Notes: a model not told the origin generated them from the sequence alone. 64,000 nucleotides of DNA from Natrinema salinisoli (GCF_020405205.1 NZ_CP084469.1:1054001-1118000); one strand, 5' to 3'; counted from the stretch's first letter, positions 41,709-51,716 are shown. Program-made: numbers and translations.

Positions 41709-44143
41709 TCGTCGTCACCTCCGGACGGTTCGCCGTCGCTGCGAGCCCCGGCTGGTTCGTCGGGGCGGTCCCCTCCTCTCGGACCGATCCGTCCCTCGTC
41801 GCGACCGCGCATGGCGACCAGCGTCAGGATCGAGATCGCGGCGAGTGCGACGACGGCGAGTTCGCCCAGCGTGTCGAACCCGCGGAAGTCGACGAGGGTG
41901 ACGTTGACGATGTTGGTCCCGCCACCCAGGGGGACCGCCTGCTCGGCGTAGCCGCGGGCGATCTCCGTCGGGCCGTCGGGACGAGCGCCGGTGGTGACCA
42001 GCACCGTCACGAACGCGGTCGCACCGACGGCGACCGAGAGGACGGCGTCGCGGGCGACCCGTCCGATCCCGACCTCGTAGTACTCGGGGATCTCCTCGAT
42101 CACGAGCAGGAAAATGAGGAGGACGAGCGTCTCGACGACGAGCTGGGTCAGCGCGAGGTCGGGCGCGCTCGCGAGGATGTAGAAGATGGCGACCATGAAT
42201 CCCAGAATCGAGAGCGTGAGGACGCCAGCGATGTGTGACTCGGACGTGACGACGGCGACGCCACCGATCACCGCGACGAGCAAGACGAGCGCGATCGGAA
42301 CTGTGACCTCGAGCCCGAGCGCGGTCGGCTCGATCGCACCGGCCGCGACGAAGCCGGCGAGTGCGAGCGCACAGGTCGCTCCCAGCGTCCACGTCGCGTA
42401 CGTCCGGAGCATGCCGTTGTGGACCGTCTCGGCGAACCGTCGGCCCTCGTCGCTGAGGCCGTCGACGACGGTATCGTACCACCAGTTCGCGCCGACCTGC
42501 GGGACTGCGCTCGGGATCGCACGGATACCGTCGTGGAGGCGGCCGTAGGCCGGATACGCGAGGAGGCCGATGCCGATCGTGACGGCACTCATACCCAGCG
42601 CGGGCGAGTACGAGGTCGGAATGCCGACGTGCATCTCGTGGGGATCGACCGCCGTGGCCTCGAGGCCGGACTGGACGATGAGGTCGACGGCTTGCTGGGG
42701 ATCGACGCTAACGAAGGCAGCGAGGAGGCCGAGGACGGCCGGTGGGATCAGCAGCGTGATGGGCGGGCGGTGAACCTGACCGAGCCCGTCGGGTCGGTTG
42801 CCGAAGAACAGCGAGAGGAATTTCAGCGAGTACAACACGGTGAAGATGCTCCCGAAGACGGCGACGGCGGGGTAGAGCCAGCCCAGAATCCCGATATCGT
42901 GGTGGTGGCTCGCCTCGACGGCGGCCTCGAAGAGCAACTCCTTCGAGTAGAACCCGTTGAACGGTGGGATACCGGCCATACTGAGCGCGACGACCGTCGT
43001 AATCGCCGCCGTGATCGGGAGATCGTGGCGCAGGCCGCCGAGTTCGTCGATTTCTCGAGTGCCGGCTTCGTGGGCGACGATACCGGCGACGAGGAACAGC
43101 GCGGCCTTGAACAGGGCGTGGTTGAGGAGGTGGAAGACGCCCGCCTCAGCGCCGTAGACGGAGGTGAAACCGAAGCCGGCGATCATCAGTCCGAGGTGGC
43201 TCGCCGTCGAGTAGGCGAGCAGTTCCTTGATGTCCGTCGACGCGACGGCCAGAATCGCACAGACCGTCATCGTCGTCAATCCGAGCGTCGCGAAGAGGAA
43301 CAGCCACTCCGCGCTGACGAGCATCGGTCGGGTCCGTCCGACGAAGTAGACGCCGACCTTGACCATCGTCGCGGAGTGGAGGAAGGCGGAGACCGGCGTC
43401 GGTGCTGCCATCGCGTTGGGCAGCCAGAAGTGCAGCGGGACCTGCGCGGACTTGGTCCCCGCACCGATCGCGAGCAAGCCCAGTACCGGCAGGAACAGCC
43501 CCCGATCTCGCAGGGCCGCTTGCATCGCGTCGGAGTTCTCGAGCATCGCGGTGAGGTCGAACGCCGCGCCCGTACCGAGAATATCGCTGGCGACGACCGA
43601 GAGCAGGAGGAAGCCGACGAGCAGGAAGAGGCCGCCGCCGACGGTGATGAACATGGCCATCCGGGCGGCGTACTGCGAGGAGTCGTCGGCGGTGTAGTAG
43701 CCGATCAGGACGAACGACGCGAGGCTGGTGAGCTCCCAGAAGAGGAAGATCGCGATCAGATCGGCGGCGAGCGCGACGCCGACGATCGATCCCATGAAGG
43801 CGAACAACGCGGCATAGTACCTGACGAGACCGGACTCGCCGTGCATGTACGCGGGGGAATAGGTGAATATGAGTGCCCCGATCCCACAGGCCAACAGCGC
43901 GAACAGCAGCGCCCAGCCGTCCACGTAGAACTGGAGTGCGATATTCCGGGACGGGATCCAGGGCAGGCCGACGACGCCCTCCCGTCCGTACTGGGTCGCG
44001 AGGAGTCCGAACGACGTCAGTGCGACGGCGGTCCCGGCGAAACCCGTTCCCTCACCCAGCACGCGGAAGAACACCGGCGTGAGTGCTGCGGCGACGAAGG
44101 GCAACGCGACCGCGGCGATGACGATCGCCAGGTCGGGAGACAT
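41705..44143 (-). CDS. mnhA: Mrp/Mnh cation/proton antiporter subunit A
   Basis: The 812-residue protein combines an NuoL-like antiporter domain (motifs FFWELTSLASFVLIGYY, GTKSAQVPLHFWLPNAMAAPTPVSAFLHSATMVKVG and LNHALFKAALFL, with the expected Glu and Lys residues) with a C-terminal DUF4040-like region (LALTQLVVETLVLLIFLLV) and the NIVNVTLVDFRGFDTLGE segment that ends MrpA subunits. It is the largest subunit of the sodium/proton antiporter, which exports Na+ and helps pH and salt homeostasis. It is the first gene of the operon; the promoter lies within the 170-base gap shared with the divergent elp3 gene. Confidence 0.96.
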   Translation of the reverse strand: MSPDLAIVIAAVALPFVAAALTPVFFRVLGEGTGFAGTAVALTSFGLLATQYGREGVVGLPWIPSRNIALQFYVDGWALLFALLACGIGALIFTYSPAYMHGESGLVRYYAALFAFMGSIVGVALAADLIAIFLFWELTSLASFVLIGYYTADDSSQYAARMAMFITVGGGLFLLVGFLLLSVVASDILGTGAAFDLTAMLENSDAMQAALRDRGLFLPVLGLLAIGAGTKSAQVPLHFWLPNAMAAPTPVSAFLHSATMVKVGVYFVGRTRPMLVSAEWLFLFATLGLTTMTVCAILAVASTDIKELLAYSTASHLGLMIAGFGFTSVYGAEAGVFHLLNHALFKAALFLVAGIVAHEAGTREIDELGGLRHDLPITAAITTVVALSMAGIPPFNGFYSKELLFEAAVEASHHHDIGILGWLYPAVAVFGSIFTVLYSLKFLSLFFGNRPDGLGQVHRPPITLLIPPAVLGLLAAFVSVDPQQAVDLIVQSGLEATAVDPHEMHVGIPTSYSPALGMSAVTIGIGLLAYPAYGRLHDGIRAIPSAVPQVGANWWYDTVVDGLSDEGRRFAETVHNGMLRTYATWTLGATCALALAGFVAAGAIEPTALGLEVTVPIALVLLVAVIGGVAVVTSESHIAGVLTLSILGFMVAIFYILASAPDLALTQLVVETLVLLIFLLVIEEIPEYYEVGIGRVARDAVLSVAVGATAFVTVLVTTGARPDGPTEIARGYAEQAVPLGGGTNIVNVTLVDFRGFDTLGELAVVALAAISILTLVAMRGRDEGRIGPRGGDRPDEPAGARSDGEPSGGDDE

Positions 44144-44313
44144 TCGGTACGCGGGAAGTAGGGCGAGACGTCCCTTAAGAGATTACCTTTCGGAACGTAG
44201 ACCGGTACGGGGAATCGATGGCGATCCGCGGTGATCGCTCGTCCGTCGGTGCCTCCGCTTCGGAATGGAGAACTCCGACACGCTTATTCGCGAACGGCGA
44301 CGATTCACGTGTA

Positions 44314-45975
44314 GTGAGTACCGAGACGACAGAACCGACCGAGACCGAAGCGTTCGAACGGGTCTGTGAGACGCTCGTCGAGCGAATCCTCGCCGGCGAG
44401 GTCGAACGCGACGAGGTCGAGAAAGCCAAACTCGAGGCCTGTTCGGAACACTCGGCACCGAAGGTGCCGAAGAACTCCGAGCTGCTGGACTACGCGCCGG
44501 AGGAGTATCGAGAGGACCTGGAACCCGTGCTCCAGCGCAAGCCGGTTCGGACGGCGTCGGGCGTCTCGCCGGTCGCGATCATGACCTCGCCCGAGCGGTG
44601 TCCCCACGGCAAGTGTCTCTACTGTCCCGGCGGTCCCGACTCCGAGTTCTCGTCGTCACAGAGCTACACGGGCGAGGAGCCCGCCGCCGCCCGCGGCGTT
44701 CAGAACGACTACGATCCCTACGGGCAGGTGACCCTGCGCCTCGAGCAGCTGCGCCAGATCGGCCACCCCGTCGACAAGGTCGAACTGATCCTGATGGGCG
44801 GAACGATGACCGCCCGCAGCCACGACTATCAGGAGTGGTTCGTCAAGCGGGCGCTCGAGGCGATGAACGACTACGACGTCGACAAGGAGCCCGAGCCGGC
44901 CCAGGGCGTCAGCTTCGCGGAGGACCCCGAGGAGTACGACTGGAAGTACCTCGAGGACGTCATCGCGGAAAACGAGACGGCGGACATCCGCAACATCGGG
45001 ACGACGTTCGAGACGAAGCCGGACTGGTGCGATCCCGAGCAGATCGATCGGATGCTCGACCTCGGCGGGACGAAAGTCGAGGTCGGCGTCCAGACGACCT
45101 ACGAACGAATCAATCGCGATATGCACCGCGGGCACGGCGTGCAAGAGTCGATCGACGCCAACCAGCGACTGCGGGACTCGGCGTTCAAGGTCGGCTTCCA
45201 CATGATGCCGGGCCAGCCCGGGATGAGCAAGGAAATGTGTCTCGAGGACTTCCGGCGGCTCTTCGAGGAAGAGCAGTGGAAGCCCGATTACCTGAAAATC
45301 TATCCGACGCTCGTGGTTCGGGGCACTGCGACCTACGACTGGTGGCACAAAGACGAGTACGAACCCCTCTCGAACGACGAGGCGGCGGATCTGATCGCGG
45401 AGATCAAGGACATGATCCCCCGCTACACCCGACTCCAGCGCGTCCAGCGCGACATTCCGGCTGACTTTATCGACGCCGGCGTCTGGAAGTCCAACCTCCG
45501 GCAGCTCGCCCGCAAGCGCATGGACGAGCACGGCTGGGAATGCGAGTGCATCCGCTGTCGCGAGGCCGGAATGCACGAGGAGACCGCGGAGAACGTCGAA
45601 CTCGACGTGATGACGTACGATGCCTGCGGCGGCACCGAACACTTCATTTCCTTCGAGGACTTCGAGAAGGACCTCCTCGTCGGCTTCTGTCGGCTTCGGT
45701 TCCCCAACGACCCGGTCCGGCCCGAACTCGAGAACACGGCGCTGGTCCGGGAACTCCACGTCTACGGCTCGGAGGTCGCGATGGGTGACGAGGGAGAGAC
45801 CGACCAGCACCAGCATCAGGGCTACGGTCGCCGGCTGATGGACCGCGCCGAGGAGCTCGCCGCCGACGCCGGCTACGACAAGGTGAGCGTGATCTCCGGC
45901 ATCGGCGCTCGCGAGTACTACCGCACCAAACTCGGCTACCATCAGGACGGACCGTACGTTAGCAAACGTCTGTAG
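44314..45975 (+). CDS. elp3: tRNA uridine-34 carboxymethylation enzyme Elp3
   Basis: This 553-residue archaeal Elp3 carries a radical SAM domain with the Cys cluster CPHGKCLYC (C96, C101, C104 in this numbering), the KVELILMGGTMTARS and VGVQTTYERINRDMHRGH motifs, and a C-terminal GNAT acetyltransferase domain with the acetyl-CoA loop QHQGYGRRLMDRA. Elp3 adds the carboxymethyl group at the C5 of wobble uridine-34 in tRNA. The GTG at 44314 was chosen over an ATG at 44218 because a TATA-like GCTTATTCG lies about 28 bases before it and the extra residues are not conserved-looking. It is monocistronic. Confidence 0.94.
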   Translation: MSTETTEPTETEAFERVCETLVERILAGEVERDEVEKAKLEACSEHSAPKVPKNSELLDYAPEEYREDLEPVLQRKPVRTASGVSPVAIMTSPERCPHGKCLYCPGGPDSEFSSSQSYTGEEPAAARGVQNDYDPYGQVTLRLEQLRQIGHPVDKVELILMGGTMTARSHDYQEWFVKRALEAMNDYDVDKEPEPAQGVSFAEDPEEYDWKYLEDVIAENETADIRNIGTTFETKPDWCDPEQIDRMLDLGGTKVEVGVQTTYERINRDMHRGHGVQESIDANQRLRDSAFKVGFHMMPGQPGMSKEMCLEDFRRLFEEEQWKPDYLKIYPTLVVRGTATYDWWHKDEYEPLSNDEAADLIAEIKDMIPRYTRLQRVQRDIPADFIDAGVWKSNLRQLARKRMDEHGWECECIRCREAGMHEETAENVELDVMTYDACGGTEHFISFEDFEKDLLVGFCRLRFPNDPVRPELENTALVRELHVYGSEVAMGDEGETDQHQHQGYGRRLMDRAEELAADAGYDKVSVISGIGAREYYRTKLGYHQDGPYVSKRL

Positions 45976-45981
45976 AATATC

Positions 45982-46001
45982 ACCGACGAAACCCCGTCGG
46001 T
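45982..46001 (+). terminator. Hairpin seven bases after the elp3 stop
   Basis: ACCGACG at 45982-45988 pairs with CGTCGGT at 45995-46001 around a 6-base loop. It lies seven bases after the elp3 stop and could end transcription or stabilise the 3' end, but no U-run follows, so the call is weak. Confidence 0.3.
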
Positions 46002-46610
46002 TCCATCGCCGCTGGCGGTCGTCCGGTCGTCGATTTCTGCCCTCCTCCGGATCCGATGGCTGGCCCTCATTATTATCGGAGAAGAGAAATACGAAAAAAT
46101 TTATATGGTGTGAATCGGTAATATTTGATGCCGACATCCGTCGGCACCGTTGTCAGCACCCCACTTCGACAGCGGTACTCTGATCGCCCCTCGTCCGAGC
46201 GTGCCGATTCCACCCGCCCGTTCGCTCGATCCCCTGGAGCGACGGTTCGGCACGCTCACCACCCGGACCCCTTTTATACTTCGTCGGCATCAGGACGGTC
46301 CCACTCTCGGATCGGTCACTCCGGACGTCGACGCTGACCGACTCGAGGAGACACCTGCTGTCGGCTGTCGACTGGCCGCGTTCGGTATTCGATAGAACGA
46401 GCGCCGGCAACGGATCGAACTCGCTCGGGGGTGGGCCCGGGTGTATCGGTTCGGTCCGCGAGAACAAGTCGAGGGTCGACGATCGGAGACCTCTCGATTC
46501 CGGCCCGACCGCGTGAGTGCCGACCTGGCGATAGCCTCAACTGCGAAGCCGATATCACTGACCGAATACGGTTCTGGCCGCGCCGCCCCGGGCGAACCGA
46601 GAGCGGGTTC
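46002..46610. other. Gap without a recognisable gene but with strong promoter-like sequences
   Basis: The plus strand has AATTTATATGG at 46098-46108 inside an AT-rich run, then a perfect 7-bp hairpin TGCCGAC/GTCGGCA (46129-46146) placed where the transcript would begin, and a second TATA-like CCTTTTATACTTC at 46270-46282. Frames in both directions are short and lack halophilic protein composition. It could be a small RNA locus or the relic of a deleted gene. I see no coding gene. Confidence 0.35.
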
Positions 46611-47255
46611 CTAGTCGATCGTCACTTCGAGTTCGAGCAGGCCGAGGTGAGCGGGGGCACCGCCGCCGTTCGTTCGGAAGTCCTCCGGGGTCGAGTTGAC
46701 GACGTTGTAGAAATCGGACTGGCTGGTCGGCACGAGCGTGCTGCCGTCGTCGCGCTGGAGGAACGCGGGCGTGTCGGTTCCGTCGATGAGATCGCGCTGT
46801 TCCTGCCACTCTTCGCCGCCGTAGATGAAGGTGCCGAACGAGAACCGGCCCGCGGCGAGGGCCTCGTGTTTCGACAGGAACATCCCCGCTTCCTCGGCGT
46901 TGTACTCCTCGTCGCTCACCCAGGCGATCGCCGCGATGTCGTCGGTCTCGAGGAGGTAGAAGTCCCACGAGAGCGTCGCGTCGAACACCGCCCAGATGCT
47001 GCGAGGGCCGACGGTATGGAGTTCGACGCTGAACGCGGGCCGCATCCGCGACTCCTCCTGTTCCGGGACGAAGGTCGCGTCGTAGCCCGGTGATCGGATC
47101 CCGCGGTCGTGGTAGACGACGCCGTCCATGTCGACGTCCGCGTCGATCCGATCGATGATTCCGCTGACGGTTGCGCCGCCCTGGTTGTGGAGGTGGTCGA
47201 GGAAGTCCGGGAACTGGGAGACGTTCTCCCACGGTTGTTCGTCGTCCGCGCTCAT
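46611..47255 (-). CDS. Acidic haloarchaeal protein of unknown function
   Basis: The 214-residue product starts MSADDEQPWENVSQFPDFLDHLHNQGG. It has no membrane helix. It is rich in acidic residues and aromatic motifs such as SIWAVFDATLSWDFYLLETDD, FGTFIYGGEEWQEQRD and SQSDFYNVVNSTPEDFR. An internal GGATVSG and a TPEDFRTNGGG loop stand out, but I recognise no family. The ATG at 47255 was chosen over 47291. The region between it and rqcH (47256-47500) shows no gene but contains the promoters of both. Confidence 0.68.
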   Translation of the reverse strand: MSADDEQPWENVSQFPDFLDHLHNQGGATVSGIIDRIDADVDMDGVVYHDRGIRSPGYDATFVPEQEESRMRPAFSVELHTVGPRSIWAVFDATLSWDFYLLETDDIAAIAWVSDEEYNAEEAGMFLSKHEALAAGRFSFGTFIYGGEEWQEQRDLIDGTDTPAFLQRDDGSTLVPTSQSDFYNVVNSTPEDFRTNGGGAPAHLGLLELEVTID

Positions 47256-47500
47256 ACGGCCGTCCCTCCCCGTGACATGCGTGCTCGGCACGCGTCTCCG
47301 TCGCGCGATATCGACCCGGTCGAATCGCAGGTGGCGCCACCGATATCGTCGTCCATGTCGGGTACTGGGTGCCGGTGGGGATTAGGTTTTCCGACCTCGG
47401 CTACGGTCTCGCGAGTTGTGCCCAGGTCGGAGCACAATCGTCGAACTGTCGCCGGCGTCGGAGCGACACGTCTTTTTGACCGGACCGGGCAGTGTGCAGT

Positions 47501-49648
47501 ATGGATCCAAAGCGGGAGCTTACGAGCGTCGATCTCGCCGCCCTCGTCGGGGAATTCGGTGCCTACGAGGGAGCGAAGGTCGACAAAGCCTACCTCTACG
47601 GCGACGATCTCGTCCGCCTCAAGATGCGGGACTTCGATCGGGGCCGCATGGAACTAATTCTCGAGGTCGGCGAGGTCAAGCGAGCCCACACCGTCGCCCC
47701 CGAGCGAGTCCCCGATGCGCCGGGCCGCCCGCCGCAGTTCGCGATGATGCTCCGGAACCGGTTGTCCGGAGCCGACTTCGCCGGCGTCGAACAGTACGAG
47801 TTCGATCGCATCCTCGAGTTCGTCTTCGAGCGCGACGACGGGACGACCCGAATCATCGTCGAGCTGTTCGGTCAGGGCAACGTCGCGGTCACCGACGGCG
47901 AGTACGAGGTGATCGACTGCCTCGAGACCGTGCGCCTGAAATCGCGAACCGTCGTTCCGGGCTCGCGCTACGAGTTCCCCGACACCCGGACCAACCCGCT
48001 GACGATCTCCCGCGAGGCGTTCGATCACGAGATGGAAGACTCCGATACGGACGTGGTTCGAACGCTCGCCACGCAACTGAACTTCGGGGGGCTCTACGCC
48101 GAAGAGCTGTGTACCCGCGCCGGAGTCGAGAAGGGGATGGACATCGACGACGCCGGCGATGACGTCTACGATCGGCTCTACGAGGCGATCGAACGACTGG
48201 CACTCGACCTGCGCAACGGGAACTTCGATCCGCGCCTCTACCTCGAGGGCGACGACGAGTCCGACGAGGGCGACGACGCGAGCGGCGGACAGGTCGTCGA
48301 CGTGACGCCGTTCCCGCTCGAGGAACACGAGGAGCTGGCGGGCGAGCCCTACGACTCGTTCCTCTCCGCGCTGGACGACTACTTCTTCCGGCTCGAGCTC
48401 GCCGACGAGGAGGAGCCGGACCCGACCGACCAGCGGCCGGACTTCGAGTCGGAGATCGCCAAACACGAGCGGATCATCGAGCAACAGCAGGGGGCGATCG
48501 AGGGGTTCGAACAGGAGGCCGACTCCCTGCGCGAGCAGGCCGAACTACTGTACGCGAAGTACGGGTTGGTCGACGACATCCTCTCGACCATTCGTGGTGC
48601 TCGCGAACAGGATCGGTCCTGGGACGAAATCAGGGAGCGGTTCGAGGAGGGTGCTGAACAGGGTATCGACGCCGCCGAGGCAGTCGTCGACGTCGACGGT
48701 AGCGACGGAACGGTAACGATCGACGTCGACGGCGAGCGAATCAGCCTCGTTACCCAGCAAGGTGTCGAGCAAAACGCCGATCGACTGTACACCGAAGCAA
48801 AGCGAGTCGAGGAGAAGAAAGAGGGCGCGCTGGCGGCGATCGAGAACACGCGCGAGGACCTAGAGGACGCCAAGCGCCGCCGCGACGAGTGGGAGGCCGA
48901 CGAGAGCGGGGAGGCGGCGGAAGACGAGTCGGACGAAGCGGAGTCCGCCCCGCGTGACTGGCTCTCCCAGCCGTCCATTCCGATCCGCGAAAACGAGCCC
49001 TGGTTCGACCGGTTCCGCTGGTTCGAGACCAGCGACGACTTCCTCGTAATCGGCGGGCGAAGCGCCGACCAGAACGAGGAACTCGTCAAGAAGTACCTCG
49101 AGCCCGGCGATATGGTGCTCCACACGCAGGCTCACGGCGGCCCGGTCACCGTGCTGAAAGCGACCGACCCCAGCGAGGCGTCCTCGAGCGACATCGAACT
49201 CCCGGAGTCGAGCATCGAGGAGGCCGCCCAGTTCGCCGTCTCCTACTCCTCCGTCTGGAAAGACGGGCGCTACGCGGGCGACGTCTACGCCGTCGACTCC
49301 GATCAGGTCTCGAAGACCCCGGAGAGCGGCGAGTACCTCGAGAAGGGCGGGTTCGCGATTCGAGGCGACCGAACGTACTACCGCGATACGGCGGTCGGTG
49401 CGGCGGTCGGGATCCAGTGTGAACCGTACACGCGAGTCATCGGCGGCCCGCCGTCGGCGATCGAGGGACGGGCGGTGACCACGATCGAACTCGAGCCCGG
49501 ACAGTACGCGCAGGCGGACACGGCCAAGCGGCTCTACCGCGAGTTCCGCGAGCGGTTCGAAGACGAGACGTTCGTCCGCAAGATCGCCAGCCCCGACAGG
49601 ATTCAACACTTCATGCCGCCGGGCGGGAGCCGCATCGCGGACGACTGA
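47501..49648 (+). CDS. rqcH: Ribosome quality control protein RqcH/NFACT family
   Basis: This 715-residue protein starts with the NFACT-N domain (MDPKRELTSVDLAALVGEF, LKMRDFDRGRMELILE) and has a helical, coiled-coil middle, an acidic linker, and the NFACT-R domain (DWLSQPSIPIRENEPWFDRFRWFETSDDFLVIGGR, LEPGDMVLHTQAHGGP). The family-conserved Asp-Arg pair is present as EFDRIL (D102-R103). RqcH/Rqc2/NEMF binds the 50S subunit with stalled peptidyl-tRNA; bacterial RqcH adds alanine tails marking the peptide for degradation. A TATA-like TCTTTTTGACC about 27 bases upstream and ATG at 47501 fit a leaderless message. Confidence 0.93.
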   Translation: MDPKRELTSVDLAALVGEFGAYEGAKVDKAYLYGDDLVRLKMRDFDRGRMELILEVGEVKRAHTVAPERVPDAPGRPPQFAMMLRNRLSGADFAGVEQYEFDRILEFVFERDDGTTRIIVELFGQGNVAVTDGEYEVIDCLETVRLKSRTVVPGSRYEFPDTRTNPLTISREAFDHEMEDSDTDVVRTLATQLNFGGLYAEELCTRAGVEKGMDIDDAGDDVYDRLYEAIERLALDLRNGNFDPRLYLEGDDESDEGDDASGGQVVDVTPFPLEEHEELAGEPYDSFLSALDDYFFRLELADEEEPDPTDQRPDFESEIAKHERIIEQQQGAIEGFEQEADSLREQAELLYAKYGLVDDILSTIRGAREQDRSWDEIRERFEEGAEQGIDAAEAVVDVDGSDGTVTIDVDGERISLVTQQGVEQNADRLYTEAKRVEEKKEGALAAIENTREDLEDAKRRRDEWEADESGEAAEDESDEAESAPRDWLSQPSIPIRENEPWFDRFRWFETSDDFLVIGGRSADQNEELVKKYLEPGDMVLHTQAHGGPVTVLKATDPSEASSSDIELPESSIEEAAQFAVSYSSVWKDGRYAGDVYAVDSDQVSKTPESGEYLEKGGFAIRGDRTYYRDTAVGAAVGIQCEPYTRVIGGPPSAIEGRAVTTIELEPGQYAQADTAKRLYREFRERFEDETFVRKIASPDRIQHFMPPGGSRIADD

Positions 49649-49766
49649 CCGGACGGGGAGACCGGTTCGGCCTGCGTGAGTCGTCGCGACTCGCCTGCTC
49701 GAGGTCCGACTGACCCCCGCTATGGACGGCCCAACACTGATCGGTGAGCCCGGACTAGCGAGGGCG

Positions 49767-50018
49767 ATGTCGCTCCCACTCGAGACGCTGCACCCCGCCG
49801 TTCTCGGCGGCGGAATCGACGCGACGGACGTCGTCGGCGCGGTCCTCGTCGTCGCGATAGTGGTCATCATAGGCGTCGTCGTATTCTTGACGTTCGGTCC
49901 CGGAACGCAACCGTATCAGGCGGAGAGCGCCGAGCCGACGCCGACCGACGATGAGGGCGATCGCGACGCCGACGCGGAAGATCGACCCGACTCTCGCCGC
50001 GGATCCGAGTCCGGTTGA
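49767..50018 (+). CDS. Small single-helix membrane protein, function unknown
   Basis: This frame encodes 83 residues from ATG 49767, with one membrane helix (about 22-42, VVGAVLVVAIVVIIGVVVFL) and an acidic, Asp/Glu-rich C-terminus (DDEGDRDADAEDRPD). The N-terminal MSLPLETLHPAVLGGGIDATD resembles a short extracellular part. An earlier in-frame ATG at 49722 would add 15 residues. It follows rqcH after a 118-base gap. I do not recognise the family. Confidence 0.6.
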   Translation: MSLPLETLHPAVLGGGIDATDVVGAVLVVAIVVIIGVVVFLTFGPGTQPYQAESAEPTPTDDEGDRDADAEDRPDSRRGSESG

Positions 50019-50129
50019 CGGCACGGTAACACTCGTTTCTCCGGGACGCTGGTGCCTTAGCTCGGGCCTCGAGCGAAGGCTGCGACTGCCGGGCCCACGA
50101 CTTCACGCGCGACGGTGGACGACCCGTCC

Positions 50130-50423
50130 ATGGTGGACATCGATACCGACACTGACACCGAGCCGGAACTGGGCACTGCGACCGTCGTCTACGAGACGCC
50201 GGAGGAGGACGTCGAGCGAGTCACCGTCGACAACGACCGGATCGCCTACTTTCAGGATCACTGGCTGTTCGCGTACGGCACCGACGACGACGGGAACGAC
50301 GTCGTCCGCCGGGTCCCCCGCCAGCGCGTTCACTACGTCGAACGCTCCGTCGAGGAGATCGAAGACACGTTCGAATCCGGCCTCGAGAAAGCGAAGGAGA
50401 AAATCGAAGGCCTCCGAGACTGA
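50130..50423 (+). CDS. Small acidic protein of unknown function
   Basis: The 97-residue product starts MVDIDTDTDTEPELGTATVVYETPEEDVERV. It has a beta-rich core (VTVDNDRIAYFQDHWLFAYG, RVPRQRVHYVERSVEE) and a helical C-terminus ESGLEKAKEKIEGLRD. A GTG 15 bases upstream (50115) is an alternative start. No membrane helix or cysteine is present. The composition is typical of haloarchaeal conserved hypotheticals and it lies before the CBS gene on the same strand, but I cannot name it. Confidence 0.65.
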   Translation: MVDIDTDTDTEPELGTATVVYETPEEDVERVTVDNDRIAYFQDHWLFAYGTDDDGNDVVRRVPRQRVHYVERSVEEIEDTFESGLEKAKEKIEGLRD

Positions 50424-50515
50424 CGCCGGATCGACCCGGATCGACGACGGTCCACTCACCGTTTCGGACGGCAGAGAGGGCAAAACCCATGGTGGTCGTC
50501 ACTGTATCAGTGCGT

Positions 50516-50890
50516 ATGTCACCAAACAGCACCCGCGTCGAGGACGTGATGTCGACGCCGCTGGAGACAGTTTCGAAGACGGCGACGATTCAGGAGGCCG
50601 CGACGGTGATGCGCGATAAAGAGATTACCGCGTTAGTCGTGACGACTGACCCGCCGTCGATCATCACCAGCACCGACCTCGTGGAGGTGGCCGCCGAGGG
50701 CCGCGATCCGACCGACGTGCAGGTCAGTGAGGTGATGACGGAGTCAGTCGAAACCGTGCCGCCGGACCTCTATCTTGAGGAGATCGCTGCGATGATGACC
50801 GGCCTCGGCATCGGCCACCTGCCGGTCGTCGAGAAGGACGACTACGTCGGGATGATCTCCTCGACCGACGTCACTGCGGAACTCTCCTGA
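50516..50890 (+). CDS. Paired CBS-domain protein
   Basis: The 124-residue protein consists of two CBS domains: residues 5-60 (VEDVMSTPLETVSKTATIQEAATVM, DKEITALVVT) and 66-120 (VSEVMTESVETVPPDLYLEEIAAMMTGLGIGHLPVVE, YVGMISSTDVTAELS). Such pairs (Bateman modules) bind adenine nucleotides or S-adenosylmethionine and act as energy sensors, often as partners of other enzymes. No further domain is attached. The ATG at 50516 fits the CBS start. The ligand and partner are unknown. Confidence 0.9.
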   Translation: MSPNSTRVEDVMSTPLETVSKTATIQEAATVMRDKEITALVVTTDPPSIITSTDLVEVAAEGRDPTDVQVSEVMTESVETVPPDLYLEEIAAMMTGLGIGHLPVVEKDDYVGMISSTDVTAELS

Positions 50891-50964
50891 CGACCGCCGG
50901 GGGTCTGGACATCGACGGAATCGACACCGCGACGATCGAGCGAACGCGACTCCGACGGTCGTCG

Positions 50965-51609
50965 CTACCGACGTTCGGCCGGCGAGTCGTCCATGTGCAT
51001 CTCGTGAATCGAGATGCGGATGTCGGAGGCGTCGTCGAACTCAGTCGTCGGCCGGTCGAGGCGGTTTCGTTCGATATCGTCGACCTCGCGTTCGGTGCGA
51101 CGGTTCGCCCGGCGTTCGGAGGCGTCGTACGCCGACCCCATCGCGATCAGGAAGCCGACCATCGCGGTCACGAGGGCGACGGCACCGATCGCGACGGCGC
51201 CGATCGAAGCCACTGCGCCGGAGAGGACCTGTCCGGAGGCCAACAGCGAGACCGCCGTGACGGCCGCGATCAGCGTGAGCAGTCGGGCGAGTCGCCCGGT
51301 ATCGAGCCCGTGGAACTCCTTCTCGCCGGTCGTATCCGACAATACGGACAGGATTCCGTTGTACGAGTCGTCGGTCCGTGCGTTCCCGAGGGAGTGGATC
51401 GACTGAGCGACCCAGACGCCGGCGGTGAAGTTGAGGAACGCGACGAAGGAAACGAGTCCGATATCGCCACCGACGAACAGTCCCGTCGCGACCGCGCCGG
51501 TAAACGTCACGGCCATGATGGCGTGGGTTACGAGCGACCGCGTTCCGAAGTCTTCGAACTGGGCAAGGTATCCGAGGTTCATACTCGGACGGAGGCGCGC
51601 GGCGGCCAT
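50965..51609 (-). CDS. Multi-helix membrane protein of unknown function
   Basis: This 214-residue protein has about four predicted membrane helices (residues 27-46, 48-70, 107-127 and 128-155) and a hydrophilic basic-acidic C-terminus with [19 protein letters not shown]. Sequences such as [21 protein letters not shown] and [21 protein letters not shown] are distinctive but I do not recognise a family. A second in-frame Met (residue 10, 51582) is an alternative start. It is transcribed toward the CBS gene and away from pelA, with a short shared promoter region. Confidence 0.72.
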   Translation of the reverse strand: MAAARLRPSMNLGYLAQFEDFGTRSLVTHAIMAVTFTGAVATGLFVGGDIGLVSFVAFLNFTAGVWVAQSIHSLGNARTDDSYNGILSVLSDTTGEKEFHGLDTGRLARLLTLIAAVTAVSLLASGQVLSGAVASIGAVAIGAVALVTAMVGFLIAMGSAYDASERRANRRTEREVDDIERNRLDRPTTEFDDASDIRISIHEMHMDDSPAERR

Positions 51610-51716
51610 ACCCTCAGTCCCTAACTATGATGATTGTTGCCAAGGATCACGAATCTCGATCCCCGCGACATGTACCGATCGCAGTCCACTTACCGCCACC
51701 CCGCCAACGACCGCCC

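Noticed and set aside
42419-44161. 580-residue plus-strand open frame inside mnhA
   Set aside because: Antisense frame of a membrane protein with unmistakable MrpA motifs; its Arg/Glu-rich composition is an artefact of the complementary codons.
46153-46467. 104-residue minus-strand frame in the elp3-hypothetical gap
   Set aside because: Composition is Pro/Ser/Arg-rich and not acidic; no relative to the surrounding genes and it spans the second TATA-like box.
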